This document shows positions 23,320 through 30,780 of a stretch of 35,069 nucleotides of DNA, in pieces (positions within the stretch are counted from its first letter, which is position 1; each line of letters opens with the position of its first letter). The DNA lies in the NCBI GenBank assembly GCA_025353965.1, contig JANXNS010000233.1, positions 1 to 35,069 of the forward strand. The letters run 5' to 3'. The position numbers and the translations under genes are program-made. A model generated the notes under the pieces. The model did not search any database and was not told the DNA's origin. It was given only the letters and a program-made list of their open reading frames with translations. Origin of the DNA: Aquihabitans sp. GTDB lineage: Bacteria > Actinomycetota > Acidimicrobiia > Acidimicrobiales > Iamiaceae.

Positions 23320-23397
23320 ACCCCACCCGACCGAAGTTGTCGCAGTTAAGCAGTGCATTTCTCCATAACTACGACAACTTCACCGGTTTGGTGGGGT
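23320..23397. repeat. Large complex palindrome between two minus-strand genes
   Basis: The inner arms are GAAGTTGTCG (23333-23342) with CGACAACTTC (23372-23381), then AGTTA (23344-23348) with TAACT (23366-23370), separated by one mismatch and closed by a 17-nt loop. The outer arms are ACCCCACC (23320-23327) with GGTGGGGT (23390-23397). The inner part is clearly AT-richer than the flanking genes. It could terminate the aminotransferase transcript, but it is longer and more structured than the other terminators here. It may be a dispersed palindromic repeat. Confidence 0.7.
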
Positions 23398-23415
23398 TTC
23401 GTGGAAGTGGGCGGG

Positions 23416-24786
23416 CTAGGCGGTGATGGCGGCCACTACGTCGGCGAAGACGGCAGTGTGGAGGTCGACATCGGCGTCGGTGGTGTTCGGGCACATCAAG
23501 GCCATGTTGTGGAACGGCGTGAGCAGTATCCCCCGGTTGACCAGGGCTAGGTGGAGATATTCCTCCACGTCGTCGTCCCCGGCGGCGGCGGATTCTGTAC
23601 CCGTCCGAGGGGCGGGTCGGGCGAAGCGGTACTCCGCCCGGGCCCCCAGCTGCACGATGGTCCAGGGCAGGTCGTGGCGGTCGAGGGTGGCCTGCACCCC
23701 GGCGGTGAAACGGGTGGCGAGTCGGATCATCTCGTCGAACGCCTCCGCCGTCAGGACCTCGCCGAGGGTGGCCCGAGCGGCGGCGAGCGACAACGCGTTA
23801 CCAGCCAGGGTGCCTCCGACTCCGCCGACGTCGACGAGGTCCGCATCGCTGGCCTCAACGGCGGTCTGGAGCCGGGCAGCAACGTCGGCCGAAAGCCCAT
23901 AGGCCCCGATCGGAATGCCCCCGGCGAACGACTTGCCCAGCGTGACGAGGTCTGGCCGGAGCCCCCAGGCCATCGTGCAGCCGCCGGGGCCGGCGGAGAG
24001 GGTGTGGGTCTCGTCGATCAGGAGCAACGTGCCGGTGCGATCGCAGATCTCGCGTATCCCCTCCAGGAACCCGGGTTCCGGTAGGACGATGCCGATGTTG
24101 GTGAGGGCCGGCTCGGTGATGAGGACGGCCACGTCGCCGGGCGCAAGCGCGGCTTCGACCGAAGCCAGGTCGTTCCACTCGACGGCGCGAGTGGTCTCGG
24201 CGGGCGGGACCGCAGGGGCAACGTTTCCCGCCCGAGCAATAGTTGTGCCGTCGTGGTCACGCACGACGAAGGTCTCGTCGACGGTGCCGTGGTAGCCGTA
24301 CGCGAACGAGGCGACCAGTGGGCGGCAGGTCACCAGTCGGGCCAGGCGCAGCGCCCACCGGTTGGCGTCGGTTGCGGTAAGCGCAAACGACCAACGGGTC
24401 ACGCCGAACCGCCGTGTCAGTTCGGCGGCGACCCACGCGGCATCGGCGGTGGGGAGCATGGCGGTAATGCCGCCCACTAGTTCAAGCTGGTGGCGTACGG
24501 CGGCCACCGTGGCGGCGGGGGAGTGCCCTGCCATCGCGCCCGTGTCGCCGAGCGCGAAATCGACGTAGGTGTGGCCGTCGATGTCGGTCACCCGATTGTC
24601 TCGGGCCTCCGCCAGGAACATGGGAAACCCGCCCGCCCATTTGGCCATCCAGGTCATGGGCACGCCGCCTATGAGGTGCTCAGCGGCTTCGAGCGCGGCC
24701 GCTTGGGACTTGGGCCGTCCGGCGGTGAACGCCGATCGTTCCTGGGTCAGCGCCTCGGCTAGCCGTACACGATCGATCCCGGCCAT
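23416..24786 (-). CDS. Class III PLP-dependent aminotransferase
   Basis: A 456-residue PLP enzyme resembling glutamate-1-semialdehyde aminomutase and related transaminases. The PLP Lys is Lys285 in TLGKSFAGGIPIGAYG, the ring-N Asp is Asp258 in LLIDETHT, and the phosphate-binding region is TATDANRWALRLAR. GYHGTVDE (164-171) stacks on the cofactor. DETH instead of the usual DEVQ places it in a side branch whose substrates are often amino alcohols or unusual amino acids. It does not look like the housekeeping HemL. The start is supported by AAGGGG about 8 nt upstream. The substrate is unknown. Confidence 0.88.
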   Translation of the reverse strand: MAGIDRVRLAEALTQERSAFTAGRPKSQAAALEAAEHLIGGVPMTWMAKWAGGFPMFLAEARDNRVTDIDGHTYVDFALGDTGAMAGHSPAATVAAVRHQLELVGGITAMLPTADAAWVAAELTRRFGVTRWSFALTATDANRWALRLARLVTCRPLVASFAYGYHGTVDETFVVRDHDGTTIARAGNVAPAVPPAETTRAVEWNDLASVEAALAPGDVAVLITEPALTNIGIVLPEPGFLEGIREICDRTGTLLLIDETHTLSAGPGGCTMAWGLRPDLVTLGKSFAGGIPIGAYGLSADVAARLQTAVEASDADLVDVGGVGGTLAGNALSLAAARATLGEVLTAEAFDEMIRLATRFTAGVQATLDRHDLPWTIVQLGARAEYRFARPAPRTGTESAAAGDDDVEEYLHLALVNRGILLTPFHNMALMCPNTTDADVDLHTAVFADVVAAITA

Positions 24787-24927
24787 CAGTCGGGCCCCTT
24801 CCCCAGCGGTTTGCCATCTCCGTTCGCCGCTAACCGTAGTTCCGCAGGGGGCGATGCATCGATGGCCGCTGCTCGCGTCGAGGGCAAATCGAGGTTTTCA
24901 GCGATCTTGACTGTCGGACCCCCTCGG

Positions 24928-24933
24928 TAGGGT
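24928..24933 (+). promoter_or_regulatory. Candidate -10 (with possible -35) for leaderless sbcD
   Basis: TAGGGT, 7 nt before the ATG at 24941. TTGACT at 24907-24912, 15 nt upstream, is a possible -35, the best -35 seen among the leaderless candidates. Confidence 0.6.
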
Positions 24934-24940
24934 CCGCAGT

Positions 24941-26110
24941 ATGAAGTTCCTCCACACCTCCGACTGGCACGTAGGCCGCACCATCCGGGGCCGGAGCCGC
25001 GCCGACGAGCACCGGGCCGTCCTGACAGAGATCGTGGGTATTGCCCGCGCTGAAGCGGTCGATGCCGTGTTGGTGGTGGGGGACTTGTTTGACACGGCGG
25101 CCCCAACTGCGGAGTCTGAGAAGATTGTCTTCCAGACCCTCCTAGACCTCGCTACGACCGGGGCAACTGTGGTCGTTTTGGCGGGCAACCATGACAGCGC
25201 TCGGCGGCTTCAGGCGGTGGAACCGTTGCTGGAGCTTGGTCGTGTGGTCACCCGGCCCGTCTTCACGGGAGCAGATACCGGCGGCGTTGTGGAGCTCACC
25301 TCGTTAGATGGGTCTGAGCGGGCCAAGGTTGCCGTGCTGCCCTTCCTGTCGCAGCGTCACGTCGTAAAGGCAGCAGACCTCATGGAGCTCGATGCCGCGG
25401 ACCATGGCTACCTCTATGACTCGCACGTGCAGGGCCTGCTGCAAGGCTTGTGCGCCGGTTTCACCGACGACACGATCAACCTCGTGGCCGCGCACCTCAC
25501 GGTGTCAGGAGGACGTCTCGGCGGTGGCGAGCGGGCGGCCCACACCGTGTTCGACTATCAGGTTCGAGCGGCGTCGTTCCCGGCCGCCGCCCAGTACGTC
25601 GCCCTTGGCCACCTTCATCGCCGCCAGCAGGTTCCCGGCGGGGGTCAGATCCACTACTGCGGTTCGCCGTTGCAGCTCGATTTCGGAGAAACCACGGACA
25701 CCAAGTCCGTCTCCGTCGTAGAAGCCCACGCTGGGGCAGCGGTCACCGTTCGAGATATTGAGCTGTTCCAAGGTCGCCCACTGCAGTCATTAGTCGGCTC
25801 GCTTGCTCAACTTCGAGAACTGGCTGTTGAAGCAGAAGATGCCTGGCTCAAGGTGATCGTTCAAGAAGCACCAAGGGTGGGCTTGGCGGACGAGGTCCGA
25901 GCGTTGTTTCCCGGCGCAATAGATGTCGTGGTGGAGCGACCGGAGGCGGAACGAGGGGCCCTCGGCGAAAATCCGGAGCGGTTATCGCGGGCTGGTCGCG
26001 GCCCGGCTGAGCTCTTTGGAGATTTCTTGGGCGAGCGGGGTATCGAGGATCCCGCGTTGGCTGCCCTGTTTGCCGAGGTGCTCTGTGAGATCGAAGAGGC
26101 GTCGAGCTGA
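24941..26110 (+). CDS. sbcD: Nuclease subunit SbcD (Mre11-type)
   Basis: A 389-residue metallo-phosphoesterase, the nuclease half of the SbcCD complex that cleaves hairpins and DNA ends during repair. Metal-binding motifs are in order: SDWHVGR (Asp8, His10), VVGDLFD (Asp48), AGNHDS (Asn83, His84), HLTVSGG (about 184) and ALGHLHRRQ (about 223). The C-terminal part (from about 270) is the DNA-binding and SbcC-contact region. The stop overlaps the sbcC start by one base (TGATG), ensuring coupled synthesis. Confidence 0.95.
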   Translation: MKFLHTSDWHVGRTIRGRSRADEHRAVLTEIVGIARAEAVDAVLVVGDLFDTAAPTAESEKIVFQTLLDLATTGATVVVLAGNHDSARRLQAVEPLLELGRVVTRPVFTGADTGGVVELTSLDGSERAKVAVLPFLSQRHVVKAADLMELDAADHGYLYDSHVQGLLQGLCAGFTDDTINLVAAHLTVSGGRLGGGERAAHTVFDYQVRAASFPAAAQYVALGHLHRRQQVPGGGQIHYCGSPLQLDFGETTDTKSVSVVEAHAGAAVTVRDIELFQGRPLQSLVGSLAQLRELAVEAEDAWLKVIVQEAPRVGLADEVRALFPGAIDVVVERPEAERGALGENPERLSRAGRGPAELFGDFLGERGIEDPALAALFAEVLCEIEEASS

Positions 26111-28491
26111 TGCGCCCCACGCGTCTTGTGGTGGAGGGCTTTACCGCTTTCCGTGAGATCACCGAGGTGGACTTCCAGGATGCAGACCTCTTTGCGCTCA
26201 CGGGGCCAACCGGATCCGGAAAGTCGAGCGTGATCGATGCCGTGGTCTTTGCCCTGTATGGGTGCGTGCCGCGGCTGGATCGCAAGGTCGTAGAGCCGAT
26301 CATCAGCCTGGGTCGATCTGAAGCGCGGGTCATACTGGATTTCACTGTTGCGGGCGTGGCTTACACCGCAGTGCGGGTGGTGCGGCGCACCAAATCCGGG
26401 GCAACCACCAAGGAAGCCAGGCTCGAATCGGGCGGAGAAGTGTTGGCCGGCAGCGCCAAGGAGCTGACCGAGGCGGTCACGGCCCTTCTTGGCCTCACCA
26501 TCGATCACTTCACTACCTGTGTGGTCTTGCCCCAAGGCGAGTTCATGCGCCTCCTGCACGCTGGTCCCAGCGAGCGGCAAGACCTGCTCATCAGCTTGTT
26601 GGAGTTGGGTCTCTACGAGCGCATGGCCCGCCTGGCCAAGGGGCGAGAGCAACAGGCCCGTCAACAGGCAGACCTCGCCGGTGCGCTGCTGGACAAGGTC
26701 GCCTTTGCCACTCCCGGCGCGCAGTCAGTCGCCGATGCCCGGGTGGCCGTGCTCCAAGTCGCCAGCACTCAGGTGGACGTTGCCGTACCCGAGCTGGAGC
26801 GTTTGCTGGAGGTGGAAGCAGAGGCTCAGCGCCAACTCGCCGCCGTGATGGCCGATCTCAAGCTCCTGGAAACCGTGCGGGTGCCTGCTGGACTAGATGA
26901 GCACCGCGGTTCCTTGGCCGATGCCCGCACCGCTCTCGCAGTCGCGGAGACCGAGGCCGAGCGGTGCTTGGTCGACGCGGATCGCGCCGAGGAGGCGCTG
27001 GCCCTTCACCCGCCGCGCGCCCAGCTCGAGAAGGCGCAGCGGGCTTATGTGGACCGGGCCAGCTATCTGGCCCAGCAAGGCAAGGGTGCTGCTCTCCTGG
27101 CCGCGCAGGACGCAACGGTGCAGGCCTCAGAGGCCGAGCTGGCCGCCGCTGAAGGGAGCGCCGCCGCATGTGCGGAAGCAGTTGAACGTGCGCAGTGGGA
27201 GCACCGTGCCCACGACCTCGCCGGGTCGCTCGTGCCCGGGGAACTATGCCCGGTGTGTCAACACGAGGTGGGTGAGCTGCCTATGCCGGTGGTGCCGGGG
27301 GCCTTGGACGATGCCCGGGAGGCCCGTCGATCAGCCGATGCAACGCTGGCCGCCGCCCGGAGCGCGACCGACGTGGTCCGGCGGGAGCAAGATCGGTTGG
27401 TCAACAAGCTTGAGTCAATCGCCAATCAGCTTGCTGACCTCCACCAACAGGTTGCAGACCACCCGGACCGGCAGCCACTGGATGGTGCCATCGCCGCCCG
27501 GACCGAGGCCGAGGCGATCGAGCGGTCGGCTCGCGATCTCGCGGGCCGGGCCCACAAAGCAGCGGTCGCCGCCCGGAAGGCCCTGCAAGCCGAGGAGACC
27601 CGAGATGCAGATGCCCGTCGTGGGTTTGATCAGATCCGCGACCGGCTGGGCGCATTGAGCCCGCCCGCGGCCGGCCATCAGGATTTAGCTACGGATTGGG
27701 CGGCCTTGGCGGACTGGGCCGCGGCTGAGGCTCCGGCCCGAACGGCGCGGGCCGAGGCCGCGTCCAGCGCACGCCAGGCTGCCAACCGCGCCCGGGCCGA
27801 GCTTGACCGGAACATCACGCTTGGCCTTGCCGCCCACGGCGTCAGTGCCAGCAGCGGCGGCGATCTTCGTGGCCCGGTGGCAGCCGCTCTAGCGACCGCA
27901 ACGGGGGAGCAGAGCCGGATTTCCCAGGGCATTGCCGAAGGGGCGGCTCAGCGACTCGCCCTCAAGTCCGCCTCGCGTGAGGCTGATCTGGCCAGGGAAC
28001 TTCACCGACTCCTCAATGCCAACCACTTCGAGAAATGGGTCCTGGATGAGGCGCTGGCGGTACTGGTGGCCGGGGCGACCGAGCTTCTGCTGGACCTCTC
28101 AGCCGGGGCCTATTCCCTGGCCCTAGATGAACGGGCCAACTTTTTAGTGGTGGACCATCGCAACGCAGATGAGGTTCGCCCGGCCCGAACGCTCTCCGGT
28201 GGAGAGACGTTCCTCGCGTCGTTGGCCTTAGCGCTCGGCCTAGCCGATCAGATTGGCGCGCTGGCCGCTGGCGGCTCAGCCCGCCTGGAATCGATCTTCT
28301 TGGACGAGGGCTTTGGCACGCTGGACCCCGACACGCTGGACACCGTCGCCAGCGCCATCGAGGAACTCGGCGCCAGGGGTCGCATGGTCGGCATCATCAG
28401 CCACGTGCCGGAACTGGCCGAACGGGTGCCCGTTCGGTTCGAGGTCACCCGAGACCCCGCTGGGTCCACCATCGAGAAGGTCATGGCCTGA
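26110..28491 (+). CDS. sbcC: SMC-like ATPase subunit SbcC (Rad50-type)
   Basis: A 793-residue partner of SbcD that binds DNA ends and gates the nuclease with ATP. The N-terminal ATPase lobe has Walker A GPTGSGKSS (about 32-40) and the Q-loop region VVLPQGEFMRLL. Long Ala/Glu/Arg-rich coiled coils follow on both sides of a zinc hook, CPVC (Cys380, Cys383). The C-terminal lobe holds the signature LSGGET (about 695), Walker B FLDEGFGTLD (about 731) and the H-loop ISHVPEL. Bacterial SbcC proteins are often about 1000 residues, so the coiled-coil arms are short here, but all catalytic elements are present. Confidence 0.95.
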   Translation: MRPTRLVVEGFTAFREITEVDFQDADLFALTGPTGSGKSSVIDAVVFALYGCVPRLDRKVVEPIISLGRSEARVILDFTVAGVAYTAVRVVRRTKSGATTKEARLESGGEVLAGSAKELTEAVTALLGLTIDHFTTCVVLPQGEFMRLLHAGPSERQDLLISLLELGLYERMARLAKGREQQARQQADLAGALLDKVAFATPGAQSVADARVAVLQVASTQVDVAVPELERLLEVEAEAQRQLAAVMADLKLLETVRVPAGLDEHRGSLADARTALAVAETEAERCLVDADRAEEALALHPPRAQLEKAQRAYVDRASYLAQQGKGAALLAAQDATVQASEAELAAAEGSAAACAEAVERAQWEHRAHDLAGSLVPGELCPVCQHEVGELPMPVVPGALDDAREARRSADATLAAARSATDVVRREQDRLVNKLESIANQLADLHQQVADHPDRQPLDGAIAARTEAEAIERSARDLAGRAHKAAVAARKALQAEETRDADARRGFDQIRDRLGALSPPAAGHQDLATDWAALADWAAAEAPARTARAEAASSARQAANRARAELDRNITLGLAAHGVSASSGGDLRGPVAAALATATGEQSRISQGIAEGAAQRLALKSASREADLARELHRLLNANHFEKWVLDEALAVLVAGATELLLDLSAGAYSLALDERANFLVVDHRNADEVRPARTLSGGETFLASLALALGLADQIGALAAGGSARLESIFLDEGFGTLDPDTLDTVASAIEELGARGRMVGIISHVPELAERVPVRFEVTRDPAGSTIEKVMA

Positions 28492-28501
28492 TCGTCAGGC
28501 C
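28485..28501. terminator. Hairpin whose arms contain the stop codons of convergent genes
   Basis: GGCCTGA (28485-28491) pairs with TCAGGCC (28495-28501) around TCG. The TGA ends sbcC and the TCA ends the opposing DUF3097 gene. The stop-in-stem plan is the same as at 13313-13338. Confidence 0.6.
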
Positions 28502-29352
28502 CCGGCGGGTTCGGTCACAAAGTCAATCAACTGCTCGACTGCGCCGATCAGTGCGGGCTCCAGGTCGGTCCAGATGTTCACCTTGCCCAGCAGGTGTTTC
28601 CAGAATCGGCCAGGTTCGCCATCCACATTCAGTCGGGTCAGCACGCCGGTCTTCCAGTCCTCGCCCCGAGGCACGTCCGGCCAAGCCCCGATGCCTAGTA
28701 CCGATGGTTTCACGGCCTGCCAAATGTCTATGTAGGGATGGCCGGTCACCAACACGTCAGGGTGGCGAACGGCCGAAGCAATGCGCGTTTCCTTGGACCC
28801 GTCCACCAGATGATCGAGCAAAATGCCCAGCCGTCGACCGGGCTTGGGCGCAAATGAACGGACGACGTCGTCCAGGTGGTCGGCGCCATCGAGGCGTTCG
28901 ACCACCACCCCTTCCACCCGGAGGTCATCACCCCAGACCTTCTCCACCAGCTCAGCATCGTGGATGCCTTCCACCAGGATGCGGCTGGCTTTGGCGATTT
29001 GGGCACGGGCCCGCGGTACGGCAATAGACCCGGAGGCGGTCCGTCCAACGGGGGCGGCCAGTGTTCCCGGGGCCGGACCGCGAGGTTCCACCAGGGTCAC
29101 GATCTGTCCGTCCACCTCGAACCCGCCGGTCAACAGGCGCATCCGGTGTTCGTAACCATGTGGATCGCGGACTTGCAGAACCCCGTTCACCACGCCGACC
29201 ACGAACCCACTAATGGGCGTACCCCGCTGCTTGATCAGTAGTCCGGGCTGCGCCGGAACCACCCGATAGCGAAGGCGAGGGTTCTTCGGGCCATCCAGAT
29301 CGATCGGCTCTCCGATCCCTTTGGCGACGCGACGCGGTGGGGAGACGGCCAT
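28495..29352 (-). CDS. DUF3097 family protein
   Basis: A 285-residue protein matching the actinobacterial DUF3097 family by its characteristic stretches: VEGIHDAELVEKVWGDDLR, GRRLGILLDHLVDGSKE, VLVTGHPYIDIWQAVKP and AWPDVPRGEDWKTGV. The N-terminal third (about 15-90) looks like a small beta domain. The H-D-A-E-L and DHLVDGSKE blocks are reminiscent of Toprim-like nucleic-acid enzymes, but that is my impression only. Its function is not established. It lies between SbcCD and MurA, with its own -10 six nt before the ATG. The neighbours hint at DNA or cell-cycle housekeeping, no more. Confidence 0.9.
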   Translation of the reverse strand: MAVSPPRRVAKGIGEPIDLDGPKNPRLRYRVVPAQPGLLIKQRGTPISGFVVGVVNGVLQVRDPHGYEHRMRLLTGGFEVDGQIVTLVEPRGPAPGTLAAPVGRTASGSIAVPRARAQIAKASRILVEGIHDAELVEKVWGDDLRVEGVVVERLDGADHLDDVVRSFAPKPGRRLGILLDHLVDGSKETRIASAVRHPDVLVTGHPYIDIWQAVKPSVLGIGAWPDVPRGEDWKTGVLTRLNVDGEPGRFWKHLLGKVNIWTDLEPALIGAVEQLIDFVTEPAGA

Positions 29353-29358
29353 GTGCAG

Positions 29359-29364
29359 AGGCTA
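29359..29364 (-). promoter_or_regulatory. Candidate -10 for leaderless DUF3097
   Basis: TAGCCT on the minus strand, 6 nt before the ATG ending at 29352. Confidence 0.55.
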
Positions 29365-29404
29365 CGAGCAGCACCGGCCCGCGGTGGTGACCGCCGGTGG
29401 CGCG

Positions 29405-29410
29405 TACCCT
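29405..29410 (+). promoter_or_regulatory. Candidate -10 for leaderless murA
   Basis: TACCCT, 7 nt before the ATG at 29418. It faces the DUF3097 -10, both within a 65-bp gap. Confidence 0.55.
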
Positions 29411-29417
29411 TGCCGGC

Positions 29418-30728
29418 ATGTCCGCACGCGCTTGGTCGGTTGCCCCCTCTGGTCCGCTCCGAGGTGATGTGTTTGTCCGAGGTTCCAAGAACGCTGTGAC
29501 CAAGCACATGGTTGCCGCCATTTTGGGCGAGGGACCGAGCGTGATCCGGCGGGTCCCCGAGGTCGGCGATGTCGCCATCACCACCGACATTCTGCGGTCA
29601 CTCGGGGTGGCCGTGGATCACGATGTTGCCGCCGGTGTGATCACGGTCGAACCCCACGAAGGGGTAACGACTGAGGTGTCCACCTCGTTTAGCGGTCTGA
29701 ATCGCATCCCGATCCTGCTGCTCGGACCGTTGCTGCATCGCACCGGAGAAGCCTTCGTGCCCATGGTGGGCGGCGATCCCATTGGTCGCCGTCCGGTGGA
29801 CTTCCACATCGATGCCCTCCGGGCGTTAGGTGCCGAGATCGAGGTCCGTGACAATGGTATTGCCGCCAAGGCCACTCGGCTCAAGGGTGCGCGGATCGAG
29901 TTGCCTTACCCCAGCGTCGGCGCAACCGAGACAGTGCTGCTGAGCGCCACGCTGGCTGAGGGCCGAACCGTGCTGCGCAATGCGGCCACCGAGCCTGAGG
30001 TCATCGAGTTGGCGCTGTTCTTGCAGCGGATGGGCGCTCGGATCGAGATGTCTCCCGGCCGCAAAATCACCATTGACGGGGTCACGTCACTGAAGGGGGC
30101 GCAGACCACGCTGTCGGGCGACCGCAACGAAGCTTTCAGCTACTTGGTGGCCGGCCTGGTGACCGGGGGAGAGGTTCGGGTCCACAACTGCCCGCAGGAC
30201 CGCATCGTCACCGCGATCACCACGCTCAACCGCATGGGCGCCCGGTTCGACATCACCGACGAATACATCCAGGCCTCGGCGCCAGATGGCCTGAAGCCAG
30301 CGGCGGTGCAAACCGATACACACCCCGGGTTCATGACGGATTGGCAGACGCCGCTCGTGGTGCTGTTTACCCAGGCCGACGGCATGTCGGTCCTCCATGA
30401 GACCGTCTACGAAGATCGGCTGGTCTACGTGCCCGCGCTCAAGCAGATGGGGGCAGAAATTGAACTTTTCTCCACGTGCCTCGGTGGCGAGTCCTGCCGT
30501 TTCCATGACACCAATGCGGTGCACTCCGCCATCGTGAAGGGCGTGTCGAAGCTTCGCGGTGCCGAGGTCGACGTGCCCGATGTGCGCGCTGGATTTTCCT
30601 CCGTGATTGCTGCGGCGATCGCCGATGGACCCTCCACCATCACTGGTATTCACCACCTTGAACGGGGTTACCACCGTCCGGCTGAGCAGTTCGCTGAGCT
30701 GGGCCTGCCCATCACCCCGGTCGCGTAG
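29418..30728 (+). CDS. murA: UDP-N-acetylglucosamine 1-carboxyvinyltransferase
   Basis: A 436-residue enolpyruvyl transferase catalysing the first committed step of peptidoglycan synthesis (transfer of enolpyruvate from PEP to UDP-GlcNAc). The substrate-binding GSKNA lies near the N-terminus, NRIPILLLGPLL carries the conserved Arg, and HLERGYHR lies near the end. The active-site loop reads VGGDPIGRRPVD: Asp120 takes the place of the Cys115 of E. coli MurA. The same Cys-to-Asp change is known in mycobacterial MurA and causes fosfomycin insensitivity. The Met at 29418 was chosen over 29397 because of the -10 seven nt upstream. A related non-essential paralogue cannot be excluded. Confidence 0.9.
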   Translation: MSARAWSVAPSGPLRGDVFVRGSKNAVTKHMVAAILGEGPSVIRRVPEVGDVAITTDILRSLGVAVDHDVAAGVITVEPHEGVTTEVSTSFSGLNRIPILLLGPLLHRTGEAFVPMVGGDPIGRRPVDFHIDALRALGAEIEVRDNGIAAKATRLKGARIELPYPSVGATETVLLSATLAEGRTVLRNAATEPEVIELALFLQRMGARIEMSPGRKITIDGVTSLKGAQTTLSGDRNEAFSYLVAGLVTGGEVRVHNCPQDRIVTAITTLNRMGARFDITDEYIQASAPDGLKPAAVQTDTHPGFMTDWQTPLVVLFTQADGMSVLHETVYEDRLVYVPALKQMGAEIELFSTCLGGESCRFHDTNAVHSAIVKGVSKLRGAEVDVPDVRAGFSSVIAAAIADGPSTITGIHHLERGYHRPAEQFAELGLPITPVA

Positions 30729-30765
30729 ACGGCCGGTCGCCTCGTTGGCGGGGGGCTGCCACCTC

Positions 30766-30771
30766 TAGCGT
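30766..30771 (+). promoter_or_regulatory. Candidate -10 for the ABC-F gene
   Basis: TAGCGT, 9 nt before the ATG at 30781. The 52-bp gap after murA holds no strong terminator, so read-through from murA is also possible. Confidence 0.4.
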
Positions 30772-30780
30772 AGGTCGGCC

